Shown here in pieces: positions 25,001 through 35,492 of a stretch of DNA of 64,000 bases. A model generated the notes under the pieces. The model saw only the letters and a program-made list of their open reading frames with translations. It did not search any database and had not been told where the DNA came from. Where the stretch lies: contig CAMGYJ010000004.1 in assembly GCA_946122785.1 (NCBI GenBank), positions 23,510,188-23,574,187 on the forward strand. The letters run 5' to 3'. Both the position numbers and the translations under genes were made by a program. This DNA comes from Linum tenue (Eukaryota; Streptophyta; Magnoliopsida; Malpighiales; Linaceae). Position 1 is the stretch's first letter. Each line of letters opens with the position of its first letter.

Positions 25001-28000
25001 ATACCTATCAGTAATTTGTTCGAGAGATTCAACAAGGGTGGATGAGAGACCAGCAGAAAACACAACATCCATAAGGTTGCGGATATGAGGTTCCATGGTC
25101 GGCCCCATGGCTTTTGCTATGTTACCAACACAGGTCAAAGCCTCCATTGAGGGCTTTCCTCTACGAGGAGCAATCTACAATAGAAGGATGAAATACTCAC
25201 TATGAACAATTCCAACTACAGATGGAGCAAAGCAGAAGTTCCATTAAATGCATGGAGGATGAAAAAGAGAGAGAAAAAAACAAACAAAAAACAAGTTCAA
25301 ATCAGCAGAACAGCACACTTACTGCATCACGTAAGTGAGACATGATTGTTGGCAAATAGTGGACAAGTTCCCCGTCCAGAGCACCAGCCATCTCCCCCAG
25401 AGCAATAAATCCACTGCCACGTTCAGCAGGTTGCCTCAGGACTGCAAGAATATGATTCATGCATATCTGCAAACAAAATGGCGCATCGATATCATTGGTA
25501 CAGAAAGAGCATTGTTCTCAAAGCATGCCGCACAGTAACAAAAGTAGGCATCCAATTAGGAAGCGAAGACGACAAACCGTTAAGTAGTTTGTGACAAATC
25601 GGTCACGCAGGAAATGAGCAATGCGGGGCAACAAAGATGTTATGCTGAGGCGAACAAGTCGATCACGGTGCTCTAGATATCTGAGAACGATCTCTGCAAC
25701 TTCTCTGTACCTCGACATCATGAACTCACCAGTGTTCCTGCAGATTTAATGTATTAGTTATTTCCCCCATACAATCAAGTAGCTTACTGGTATTAATGTC
25801 TTGTGTAATAGTGATAGCCACCATCATTCTAACGCATTTTAGCTGCCATTTGATGCTCTTGCCAACTTAATACTAAACAAACCTTGTATTGACATTTGTT
25901 GTTTCGGAAGAGGGAATTCATAATGAATACATACTACTGCGCAAGCCAAGAAGTAGATACCATTGAGAACTTCAAATAAAATGAGACTTGTACTCTACAA
26001 CTCAACACTCAACACTATTAAGCAGTCATATCACAACCTCCATGACAGTATTCCGTGGATTGTGCATATTCAACCAAATGACTTCTACTTCCTATAAACA
26101 AGTTACTTTATATCTAAGCGACAGGGTGCGAAATCTGGTCATTCTTTAACTTCTTGTCAATTAATCTGGATTATCTTCTAGATAAGTGCTGCAAACATAT
26201 AGCTTGTTCAGGAAACTTTCACTCTTCAATCTTCAGCCTACTAACTCATCATAAACTTTGAGACGTGTCATGAAGCCAACATACTCACCTATGTTCCAAA
26301 ATGAAGATTCTCTGCTCAACATAACAGGCTTACTGACTAAGGAAACTGAGCAACAAATAACTGACGTGTCTCAGAATGAAAAAGGCAAAGAAAAACTAAA
26401 GCAATCATTAACCAAAAAATGAGGTATCACACATTCAGTTCTATTAGATACACTTAATCCGCCCTTCAAAATAATAAAAGTTAAACTCTGAATCAGAAAA
26501 GAAGTTTTTGTTTCTGAAAAAATAGTACTTAAACAACAAACGGGAACCCCCTTGAATGGAGAATGTGTGTGATAACCTATAGCAATCATCTATACCACAT
26601 AAAGAAATACATACACAGGTTAATACTGACCTCAAAAGTTCTCCAACTGCAAGTAAGGAACCATGTATACTATGTACAGGAGCATTTTTCCCCAAGCCAT
26701 CTTGTGTAGCCTCAAACATTCTATAGTACCTATAGAGAGGAACCCAACAATTTGAACAGGTTAAACAGTGGAAAATAGTTCTTCACCTTTTCACTTTTCA
26801 TTGCAGCTACAACGGAAAGATAAACAAAGGATAAGTGGAAAATCCATCTAGCAAATGAGAAAAGTAACTTTTATGTAAGCAACACGAGGCACTACAGTCT
26901 TGCACCACGTTTTAAACTAAGGAAGCTGGTATCCCACCTCATACAAACCTAGCACAACATGCATCAACTAGGAGAATCACTAGGGAAGCATGAAAACTAC
27001 TACCCAGTCACAAATTACCACAACTAATCCTCTGCCAAGCATAAAAAGGTACGAAAGATGAGAGGAGAGAGACACTCTGACCTTTATGCGTGAAACATAT
27101 CAAAAGCTTTTTTGAGTAAATAATTGCAATGCTTTAAATCATCAAACAGAAGAACTCACCATTGCACACGCCACCGGGTCTCACGCTTTTCGATAACTTT
27201 AAGACAAGCACGCAATGCCTCCACAGCTCGCTCTCTAACTTGCAAGGTTGGATGCCTCAATGCAACCCATATTGCATCAACAAATCTTGGAACATGGACA
27301 TTAAATACAGTGGAAGCATTTTCTGCCATTTCCTACCACATTTCGCGAAAAAACAAAGAGGAAGAATGAAAAGTTACCATCACCAAAAGGAAATTACTGA
27401 ATTAATATTGACTGAAGCAACTTCTACCCAAAATATATTCACGAGGAAGAAGTATTCCTTACTTTTAGTATGAGGACAGCAGCAAAAAGGCGATGTTCAG
27501 CTTTGTCATTTTGAAGCCAGTCTAGTGCCATCCGCACCTGGGAAAGAAAAGACATGACGGTCAAGCATTGACTGCAATAACTACCAGCTACTAGTATCCA
27601 ATCATATGACAGAGACAGAGTACCTGAATTTCTACTTCATCTGCTGTCATTGCTCCGCCAGCCCTGGCCAGATGGCCAAGAACTCTACTAGCAAGAGCCA
27701 GCACTTCGGGATCCTGCTTTACCTCAAACACATGGCGCATATAACTGGCAAATTTTGAGACTTTGGAAGCATTTTCACCAAGTGCCACGTCTATTAACTC
27801 ATCTACTGCTCGTAAAGCTCCCAAGTTTTCAGCAACATCATTACTATGTAAGAGAGAGGAAATTCGATCATACAACTGGTCCATGAAACGAGAAAAGGCT
27901 TCTCCGCTAAGATCACGAGCTTCCTCCTCCAAATGTTTTCTCAGAGCCAAAGTAGCACCCTCCTACGCAATGAAAATAGAAGTTCATGGGTCACCAGACC

Positions 28001-28337
28001 AAACACATAATCAATGCTACAACACTAATACAAAAATCAGAATGGTGAAAGATGTAAGCTTTTTACAACCCGTTTAAAAAACAATACAGGGAAAGGCCAC
28101 AAAATGCAAACCGTGAATGTATTCTGCTCTATCCCAGTACCTCATAGCATATTTTGTAAACAATCAAAAATTGACAAAGATGAAGAAGAAGGGAGGCAGT
28201 GTCGTGGTGAATACCTTGGGACTGCCACGTGTACAAAGGTCTGAAAGAATGCGATTAAGAGCATCAAAGCTTCCGCCACTGGGGCTAGCAGACGAAGCAG
28301 GGCCGAGGAAACGGAGGGACTGGGAGGTGGAAGCCAT
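6678..28337 (-). CDS. TOR: TOR (target of rapamycin) serine/threonine protein kinase, complete, 57 coding exons
   Basis: PI3K-related kinase of TOR complex 1, coupling nutrients and hormones to translation and growth. Exons joined by eye with canonical borders give 2477 aa (Arabidopsis TOR about 2480), no internal stop, every phase consistent. Exons (minus strand, in order): 28215-28337, 27624-27962, 27463-27537, 27160-27332, 26631-26729, 25578-25737, 25323-25466, 25005-25174, 24718-24922, 24414-24608, 23715-23867, 23139-23260, 22950-23049, 22342-22437, 21790-21920, 20674-20776, 20412-20594, 20238-20330, 20092-20127, 19639-19737, 19455-19553, 19193-19355, 18663-18787, 18031-18083, 17473-17596, 17206-17388, 16607-16759, 16382-16534, 15992-16063, 15746-15880, 15587-15648, 15385-15482, 14351-14460, 14102-14275, 13944-14009, 13772-13840, 13577-13687, 13096-13236, 12845-12973, 12583-12748, 12278-12492, 11792-11998, 11248-11361, 10963-11166, 10565-10645, 10162-10236, 10009-10075, 9776-9936, 9305-9478, 9102-9230, 8936-9019, 8197-8258, 8047-8119, 7823-7957, 7288-7467, 6785-7053, 6678-6696. 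Confidence 0.96.
7288..9936 (-). other. TOR: TOR exons 48-55: PI3K-like protein kinase domain
   Basis: Residues about 2050-2382. Exon 48 carries the ATP-lobe [12 protein letters not shown], exon 49 the conserved [18 protein letters not shown] block. Exon 52 carries the catalytic loop GLGDRHPSN (catalytic Asp2241, His2243, Asn2246) and exon 53 the metal-binding HIDFGD (Asp2260). All catalytic residues are present. Exon 55 encodes the less conserved, Pro/Asn-rich insert before the FATC region, shorter than its Arabidopsis counterpart by eye. Confidence 0.94.
10162..11166 (-). other. TOR: TOR exons 44-46: FRB (FKBP12-rapamycin binding) domain
   Basis: Residues about 1908-2027. Seen: [20 protein letters not shown] with the Ser equivalent to human Ser2035 kept (residue 1934) and the Trp equivalent to human Trp2101 kept (AWDLYYHVF, residue 2004). 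Human Tyr2038 corresponds to Phe1937 here, and one His of the ILWHEMWHE motif is Gln1923. The key rapamycin-contact Trp and Ser suggest the domain itself is competent; plant rapamycin insensitivity is usually attributed to FKBP12. The intron after exon 46 (10076-10161) has a GC donor. Confidence 0.9.
11248..16759 (-). other. TOR: TOR exons 27-43: FAT domain region (residues about 1183-1907)
   Basis: Helical FAT region that wraps the kinase in PIKK enzymes. Recognisable blocks include [20 protein letters not shown] (exon 27), [20 protein letters not shown] (exon 30) and [20 protein letters not shown] (exon 42), all close to other plant TORs. The intron after exon 42 (11362-11791) starts with GC rather than GT. 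The large intron between exons 32 and 33 (14461-15384) holds nothing recognisable. Confidence 0.92.
17206..28337 (-). other. TOR: TOR exons 1-26: N-terminal HEAT-repeat region (residues 1-1182)
   Basis: These exons encode the alpha-solenoid of HEAT repeats, which in known TORs binds RAPTOR and mediates dimerisation. Start chosen at the ATG at 28337 ([13 protein letters not shown]), giving a 41-residue first exon. It is followed by the well conserved [20 protein letters not shown] block. A basic KRRRLIEE stretch ends exon 10. The N-terminus differs from Arabidopsis mainly in the first 30 residues, the usual variable part. All joins in this block are GT-AG. Confidence 0.93.
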
Positions 28338-28360
28338 AGCCGTTATTTAATCAGAATGCC
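28338..28360 (-). other. TOR: TOR 5' UTR, second leader exon segment
   Basis: Immediately upstream of the ATG the minus strand shows a pyrimidine tract and TTTTCAG (28361-28367), an excellent 3' splice site. The 23 nt between it and the ATG would be the second part of the 5' UTR. Prediction only. Confidence 0.65.
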
Positions 28361-29028
28361 CTGAAAAGGAAGAAAAACATGTCAACCAATAAATAAGTTT
28401 AGGGATATGCAGTTGACAGCGAAAGAGAATGAACATTAAGAAAGGAAGAAGAGCTCCTCCTCAGTGAAGGAGAAGCACTTCTTCTGTGACACTGAGGAAA
28501 GGATAATAAGAAGGAAAAATGAGACATTGGAAAGGGGAAGAAAGAAAATAAACCCTAAACAAGACAATACTAAGAACCCATCTTCGTCAGGGTCATAAAT
28601 GAATTGAAGGCATGAAAGAATAGATGCAGCTGCGACTGCCTGTGAGTTAACCTAATCAGTCTAGCAGCAGCAGCAGATGAGTTTGATTTGTTAGGCTGTA
28701 ATTACCAAATACCGCAGTTCTTCAGTTCCTTAAGGAGTATGACGGCAGGCAGCGGAGAAGGTCGTCGCTCGACCCAGAATCCAAAATTCAAGGCCTAGAC
28801 ACACCAAAGGAAACGAATAGAAAACCCCCTCTCAACTTATAATTCAATTCAAAAGAAATATAGAAGACACCTCCTTCTTAACGAAGATCATGAGGGTAGG
28901 TTGACAGGGTACCGTGCCGCCTTGCAGCATAAAGAGTTGGGTCAATCTAAGAATACACATTCTACTTCTAGCCTGATACAAAATTTAGCGTGCTTTGTGG
29001 ACTGAAGAGTGCAAGGAATTTTTTTTAC
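28361..29028 (-). other. TOR: Predicted 5' UTR intron of TOR
   Basis: Donor GTAAAA at 29028 (after ATAG) and acceptor TTTTCAG at 28361 on the minus strand give a 668-bp leader intron. First introns in the 5' leader are common in plant housekeeping genes. No ORF or repeat of note inside. A transcript read would be decisive. Confidence 0.55.
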
Positions 29029-29246
29029 CTATCCATCACCGAGTTAGCGGTGTGTAGGCGATGAAGAGGGAGACGGATGTCGAAGAAGTCGGGGTAGAGG
29101 GAGATTGTAGAACTGGCGGTGTGGCAGGAGGCAGAATTCACTCTCCTGCGATGGATAGGTTAGGCTATGGAAGGCGGGTGGTAGGAGGCAGCGAAGAAAT
29201 ATGGCGAATGGGGGAGAGAAAGCGGCGAAACAATTTAGGGGAAGAA
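29029..29246 (-). promoter_or_regulatory. TOR: Predicted TOR leader exon and core promoter, abutted by a Helitron-like insertion
   Basis: The minus strand is rich in CT/CCT runs (CTCTCCC, CTTCTTCG), typical of a plant 5' UTR, and ends in a good donor at 29029/29028. It has one upstream ATG (29034-29036). The transcription start is not defined. The foldback element at 29247 begins immediately beyond, so the ancestral promoter upstream has been separated from the leader by about 1.45 kb or more. Confidence 0.5.
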
Positions 29247-30697
29247 CTAGTTTTTGTGCCCGGCCATTGGCCGGGTTGATTTTTGTATGATACGGTTGGT
29301 TTTGTCTGACTCAATGATTTCATATAATAAAAATTACTTATAGACTCGGGATTCAGTAGACGATTTTTTATCGGACCGTCGATACGTTATAGTTTTGCAT
29401 GCGTTGGTGTTAACATCTAAACTATCTATTTATTGTTATTACACTCCTATTTTAATCTCAAAAGTCAAAATAGTAACAAATATCTAAATTATACATTTGA
29501 GGTCATGAATGAAAACTCAAATCTTTGGATTTATTAACTTTCGAGCAGATTTATCATGCTCTTGTCATAATTGTAACATTTTATACGTATTTAAACTTTA
29601 AAATATCTGGAAAATAAAAAATATTATATATATATATATATATTGTGATAAATGTGATCTTAGAATTAATATCTGAATATCTTTTGAAAAAAATATATTA
29701 ATATATTTATAAAATACAGAGAAACCGATTAAAATGAATTAAGAGAATTTATTCTATCCTAAGAACCTAATTAAACAATTTTCATACTTAATACGTCTTC
29801 CAGAACACAAAAAGTTCAAAAAGAACCTCTGTGAAAACAATCCATATAATGCGTGTGTTAATAAATGAAACGTTTTTTTACCAAAAAAAAAAATGAAACG
29901 TTGTTCAAATTTCAAAAGCAAATATTATATGAAAAATCGGCACAACAAATAAAAAAAAGGGGTCCGCTGACTTCTTCGGACTTACATCTTTTCCCCCTTT
30001 TTTTTATTTGTTGTGCCGATTTTTCATATAATATTTGCTTTTGAAATTTGAACAACGTTTCATTTTTTTTTTTTGGTAAAAAAACGTTTCATTTATTAAC
30101 ACACGCATTATATGGATTGTTTTCACAGAGGTTCTTTTTGAACTTTTTGTGTTCTGGAAGACGTATTAAGTATGAAAATTGTTTAATTAGGTTCTTAGGA
30201 TAGAATAAATTCTCTTAATTCATTTTAATCGGTTTCTCCGTATTTTATAAATATATTAATATATTTTTCATAAGATATTCATATATTAATTCTAAGATCA
30301 CATTTATCACAATATATAAATTTTTTTTATTTTCCAGATATTTTAAAGTTTAAATACGTATAAAATGTTACAATTATGACAAGAGCATGATAAATCTCCT
30401 CGAAAGTTAATAAATCCAAAGATTTGAGTTTTCATTCATGACCTCAAATGTATAATTTAGATATTTGTTACTATTTTGACTTTTGAGATTAAAATAGGAG
30501 TGTAATAACAATAAATAGATAGTTTAGATGTTAACACCAACGCATGCAAAACTATAACGTATCGACGGTCCGATAAAAAATCGTCTACTGAATCCCGAGT
30601 CTATAAGTAGTTTTAATAATATGAAATCATTGAGTCAGACAAAACCAACCGTATCATACAAAAATCAACCCGGCCAATGGCCGGGCACAAAAACTAG
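29247..30697. mobile_element. Giant foldback element with a Helitron-like 3' terminus at both ends
   Basis: Seen: two arms of about 700 bp that are near-perfect reverse complements, separated by about 30 bp of non-palindromic DNA at 29963-29992. Both outer ends have the same layout: CTAG, 8 nt, then a 7-bp-stem hairpin CCCGGCC-loop-GGCCGGG (29259-29275 and 30669-30685). CTAG ends at 30697 followed by T; on the other side CTAG is preceded by A (T on the other strand). Helitron 3' ends have exactly this hairpin-CTRR-T form. No TSD, as expected for a Helitron inserting between A and T. Could alternatively be classed as a foldback transposon. Confidence 0.75.
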
Positions 30698-30708
30698 TAT
30701 ATATATTA

Positions 30709-30737
30709 CTAGAGTTGTGCCCGGCCTTTTGGCCGGG
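30709..30737 (-). mobile_element. Helitron-like 3' terminus, minus orientation
   Basis: CTAG (30709-30712, preceded by A), 7 nt, then hairpin CCCGGCC-TTTT-GGCCGGG (30720-30737). Same design as the foldback ends but followed by different sequence, so a related but separate Helitron whose body extends to the right. Its 5' end was not located. Confidence 0.6.
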
Positions 30738-31489
30738 ATGTGTTTCATTTGATTTTTTTATGTCATGTTCAGGCTAGCGGGTCGAGTTTTGTTATTAAAC
30801 CATGAATTAACCGGAATTTGGAACATGATACTATATTCTAAATTATCAAAGTACAAATGATAGGTCGAACGCAGACGTATAGCGTGCGTCATATGTCCTT
30901 AAGTCAAAATTCTCGACTTTTACTCCATGCATATTAAACATCGACCAAATCGGTCATAGACATATACAATGTATAATAATCAATAATTTTTTATGAGTTG
31001 ATTAGTGCTAACCAAGATTATCAAATTGATTATCTTAAGAAAAACATTGTGAACTTTGGGTGAATATAAACTAAATGTCATTTGAAAGTGAATTTATAAT
31101 TTTAATAAATTAATTTAAGTCAAAAATTCTTAGAAAAGTGCATTTTAATCATTTGAAATTAAACGGACATTTTTTAGATATTTTGCTATTTTTATGGTAA
31201 AGATATTTTACCATTGATACACCCTTTTTAATAAAAACAAAACATGTCTAAAAAATGGATGTGAAAAAATGGATACCACCGTCCACCGCTTACCGCCTAC
31301 CAGCTTGGGATACAGTGAGTAACCACTGGTTACTGATCTGTAAGTAACTCACCCGGAGCCGTTGATCTAGGACGGAGCGATCATGTTGCTGGGATTGATG
31401 TGGGGTGATGAGGGGTATTTCTGTCCGCTTTTTGAATTTTTAATTGTTTCCTTTTTTTAATTTGTTCAACATTTATTAGTTTGCTTTGC

Positions 31490-31700
31490 ATGGAGGAGAG
31501 AGAGTTAGTGTCTTATCTCTGCAACTCTCTTTTCCTCTTTTTTTGTTCCTTTCTCTCTCTCATTCTCCTTATTCTCTAGATCTAATCTCTTATTCTGTTC
31601 TTCATTTTTCTCTCTAACAATCTCCTCTTTCTTTGTTCCTTTCTCTCTGCCAATCTCTTTCTTCTCTAGATCTAATCTCTTTGCAGCTGCTTCTTCCTTA
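31490..31700. repeat. CT-rich tract inside the MULE
   Basis: Two degenerate copies of a CTCTTTTTTTGTTCCTTTCTC-like block, each followed by TTCTCTAGATCTAATCTC, lie at about 31530-31600 and 31610-31685. Resembles a captured 5' leader but no coding exon follows recognisably. Confidence 0.5.
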
Positions 31701-31966
31701 TGTTCTTTCTTTTCTCGGCCTCAAAATAGATGACGTTCCATATTGACAAAGAGGGGACGGATCTATGTGAGTTAAGTTTGCATGTTTTATATTTTAGTAT
31801 TTGTTTGTGAATTTTCAATTCCGATCTTCCTCCTCTTTTTTGTTGTTGCATTTGGTGTTCTTGATTGGAGAGGAGAAATGAGAGGAGACAGAAGACGAGT
31901 TTTTTTTGTCTCTCCCTCCTTCTGTTTTCTTCCTTGTAGGTAATATGTATTGGTATTACCACACTA

Positions 31967-32718
31967 TACCATATGGTAATGTGTGATAACTAAATGTATC
32001 TTTATGGTCACGAGTTTTATCATGGTGGTAGTGGGTGGTAATCGACTCCAGTTCTGAGAAAAAAGAGTTAGAAGACAATGAAGCTGGAGAAGAAAGTGAA
32101 GAGAGTCGTAATTGTATATATATATATATATATACCGAGATTACCACACTATACCATATGGTAATGTGTATATACCATATGGTAATTGTGTATATACCAT
32201 ATGGTAATGTGTATATACCACACTATACCATATGGTAATTTGTATATACCATATGGTAATGTGTCTATACCATATGGTAATGTGTCTATACCATATGGTA
32301 AAGTGTGGTAACGAAATGTATTTTTATGGATATCGTGTTTTACTATGGTCGTAAAGGATTGTAATTAGATTTATATTATTTTTGTATGGTTTTACCTTCT
32401 CATACCATGTGGTATTGTATGGTAATTACAATTAATTTGTGTTCATTCGATTAACCATGTTCTACTATGGTGGTATTGTATGGTAGTTAGATTTACCATA
32501 TGTTGATATTACCACACTATACCATATGGTATTGGGTGGTAACGAAATATATATTGATATTACCACACTATACCATATGGTATTGGGTGGTAACAGAAAT
32601 ATATATTGATATTACCATACTATACCATATGGTATTGGGTGGTAACGTAATATATATTGATGTGCCAAATTTTTTCATACCATATGGTATGGTCAATACC
32701 AGTCATTACCATATGGTA
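31967..32718. repeat. Array of 13 exact copies of the palindrome TACCATATGGTA
   Basis: Exact 12-bp perfect palindromes start at 31967, 32152, 32173, 32195, 32226, 32247, 32268, 32289, 32520, 32571, 32623, 32678 and 32707, plus half copies and one-mismatch copies. In the first cluster the spacing is 21-22 bp (once 31), about two helical turns; in the second 51-55 bp. Flanking words (ATTACCACACTATACC) are also reused. No coding function is supported. Confidence 0.9.
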
Positions 32719-33226
32719 ATGACTGGTAATAACTGACAAATTTTTTTATGTCTGAAAAATATCAAAGTGGATATCATTTTAAAGAGCACAATTAATCTGA
32801 TCTAACTGTGCAAAAAAAATTAAATTCCGACTTAAAACGAGTGAGAAATCGTCCGTTAAAGATTAAGAGAAGGAAAATTAAAGGTTGTTTGAGTAGAGAG
32901 AAGGCGCTGATGTGATCTGGTCAGCGTCAGCACGTCAGCGCGTCAGAGACATCATTAAATAGGGGTGCAATTTTACCTTAGTGCCCCTCCGTATTTTTTT
33001 TAAATAAAAAGAAAAAGCTGACACGTGGGGGCCAGGGGAAGGGGTTACTGATGGTTACTGATGGGATGGTTACTGAGGTGATCCGGACCCCCGCCTACCA
33101 ATTGCATTGCAGCCATTAAAAGTTAAAAAAAAAATATAGAAGTCCGAGAATTGCGGGCAGGGCTTCTAGGCGTACGTGACAGAGGCGCTTTTTTAAAAAC
33201 GCTTTATAATATTTTAAGATTTAAGA

Positions 33227-33254
33227 CTAGCTTCGTACCCGCCCTTTGGGCGGG
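33227..33254 (-). mobile_element. Helitron-like 3' terminus, minus orientation
   Basis: CTAG (33227-33230, preceded by A), 7 nt, then hairpin CCCGCCC-TTT-GGGCGGG (33238-33254). Same geometry as the other ends with a different stem sequence. The body would extend to the right into AT-rich DNA; 5' end not located. Confidence 0.6.
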
Positions 33255-35158
33255 GTGAGTTTCAATTTTTTATTTTAACAATATAAAATGATTTGAGAAC
33301 TCTTCTTCATATCAATTATGAACCGCATTTTCTCCTAGTTATTCCTCAATTTAATTCTCTAATTTTTTATAATTTTATATTAAAAAACGTCCAACGATAT
33401 TAGTGTTTTTCAATATACATCCAATTTCTTTTGTGATATATGATAATATATAATCATATGATTAATAATTTGGATCATAAATCAATATTTTCATAGGCGG
33501 TAAAGTTGTATAATAGAAAATTAGAAATTTCTAGAGGTTCATATATTTGTATGGCCCGAACTTTTCACATATTATACATCCTGGCCTATCTTTTTTATCT
33601 ATAACTTTGTGGCTTCAACTATGCATCAAAGTTACGAAATTGGCTAAAATCGAGATTTGACCGTTATATTGGACGGTCAACACGTTGACTAACGGTCAAC
33701 GTGCTATACCTTATGAATTCAACATATTCGTTTGTAATTTTATCATTAAAGTATCGTATTGACATTTATTAAACTGATTATCATTTGTCAAATTAATTAT
33801 AAGGGCAACTCATATTCATCTTGATAAGCTAAAGTTGGAACATACTCATGCTAATTTGGCCTCCTCACAGTTTACAAAAAAAGGTCAAATCAATATGGAA
33901 TAGATTGCACGTCTAATATATTCATTAGGTTGGCAAGATGTGCAAAAAAATTACCATATCAATAGTCTCTTTTTCATGTTTCCTCTGAAATTTTAATCTT
34001 CTCTTTTACTTGAATGCATTAAAAGGTATATCTTTGAACACAATATGCACATGAAAGAAGCAAATATACATCAGCAACTTTCATAGGAAGTTCTTGAACA
34101 AAAATAGAAGTTAAGACTGAAAAGAAAAGTTCTTTAACAAATTAAAATGGGAGCAAGCCAAAAAAAGGAAATTAAAGTACCTTGCAAAATGAATTACCTC
34201 AGATGACAAATTAGTTCATCCAAACTTAAAAGAAATGTCAGTTTAAATTAAAGAAGGAAGCCAGTTAAATTTGAGAGAAACACAGATATAGAGATAACAT
34301 GTAATCAACCCCAAATCATTGAGCGAAGTTAGGAAATCTGAAAAGAGTTCATTCCTAGGCTTGGAGACTATGATTGGAGTGTCTGGGAAATTCCTATGTA
34401 GTAGTGTCGTCCACTTTAGTGATTAACCTGTCATGCTAGGGTGCCCAAACAAAGTGAAAAAAGAGCCATTTTATGGACTATGGGCTGTGAAAAAACAGCC
34501 CTTTAAAAACTTCCGGCTCATATTCATGGAATCATGGTTACTCAAAAACGTCGTGAATCTCAAAACCACAATCTGGGATGGTAAAGAGATTCGACCACAT
34601 AAAACATAAGGGAGTTCCGCGGTTCATTTTCAGGGGCTGAATTGTTGCCATTGGAGGATCTGCGAAACAAAACAGAAACAAAACGGGATAAATATTGAGG
34701 GGGTAAGAAGTAACAGATTGCGGCATCCAAAACGATGGGGAATTAAAAGCAGGTTTAGAAGGCGAACACAGGCAGAGCAACAATCCAAAAGACTTGACTA
34801 ATTAAGGAAAAAACATTGACAAAGAATTACAATCACCGGTATCAGCAGCCGTCAGGAAAGGGTGGGATGTGGAGAGGACTTGCGTGGCGTCGATGGTGTT
34901 GTGAGGGAGGAAGTTGCCGTGGAGAACACTGGGCCTTTGCCGGCTGCAAAAAGAAGGTATCGGCGGTATCGGGCGGAATATGGAGAGGAGTTTGCGTTGA
35001 TGGTATTATGAGGGAGAAAGTTGCCGTGGGGGATGATATTGGGCCTGTGTCAGTTGCAAAAAGGAGAAAGACGCGACGCTTAAGGGCGGAGGGGAAGACG
35101 AAGAGATGGCCGCCGTTAGGGAAGTCCGTGAAACCCTTCAATTTTTTAATGCAAGATA

Positions 35159-35196
<38 letters not shown>

Positions 35197-35492
35197 TTGA
35201 TAAGGCCGGAGAAAATGCGGCAAACAAAAAAAAAAGGGAAAAAAAACTCCGAAAGTTGCGGGGAAGGGTTCAATGAGAAAGCGCTTAATAGTATTTGTAG
35301 ATTTGTAAGACAACCAGACCAAGAGTTGAAGGACACGAAGAATGATGCAAACCCAACACCTCCAAATCAAGAGTTGAAACCCGAAAGCAGAGTTCAAGCA
35401 CACAAATCTTTGTACCGAGAAGAAGCCGAAACCAACCAAAAACAAAAAAACCATCCACTCTAGATACCCAGAACGGATAAGAAGGAACTCTA
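33255..35492. other. AT-rich intergenic DNA, probably the body of a Helitron, with an (AAT)n tract
   Basis: No convincing gene. A (TAA/AAT)n microsatellite lies at about 35156-35193. The 215-codon open frame at 34816-35463 (plus) and the open frames opposite it lack recognisable domains and run through low-complexity and microsatellite sequence, so they are not called. The minus strand at 34540-34780 looks like a fragment of a gene, unrecognised. Confidence 0.45.

Larger units (their letters stand above)
31303..33090. mobile_element. Mutator-like element with 10-bp TSD, carrying a TACCATATGGTA array
   Basis: An exact 10-bp direct repeat CCGCCTACCA flanks the segment (31293-31302 and 33091-33100). 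The ends are diverged inverted repeats that both reach an AGTAACC word about 20 bp in (near 31318 and, inverted, near 33068) and continue with further GTTACTGAT words. TSD length fits Mutator. No transposase; the interior has a CT-rich tract and a palindrome array. Boundaries are good, superfamily assignment moderate. Confidence 0.6.

Noticed and set aside
6678..28337. First impression that the large gene could be TRRAP/Tra1, another PIKK with a FATC end
   Set aside because: It has a full catalytic loop (GLGDRHPSN) and HIDFGD, an FRB domain, and the WCPFW C-terminus specific to TOR; TRRAP lacks kinase residues.
29247..30697. Assembly artefact as the cause of the perfect palindrome
   Set aside because: The arms differ at several positions (for example TATATATATA length and scattered substitutions) and both ends have proper CTAG/T junctions, so a real inverted structure is more likely; long reads would settle it.
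31967..32718. TACCATATGGTA copies as CArG boxes for MADS-domain proteins
   Set aside because: A CArG box needs six A/T between CC and GG; here there are four, so the standard MADS site does not fit.
31960..32740. CRISPR-like array from regularly spaced repeats
   Set aside because: Eukaryotic DNA; the repeats are 12-bp palindromes with short, partly repeated spacers and no cas genes.
34816..35463. 215-codon open frame on the plus strand (and 164 codons opposite)
   Set aside because: Runs through an (AAT)n microsatellite and poly-A stretches, with no recognisable domain; compositional.
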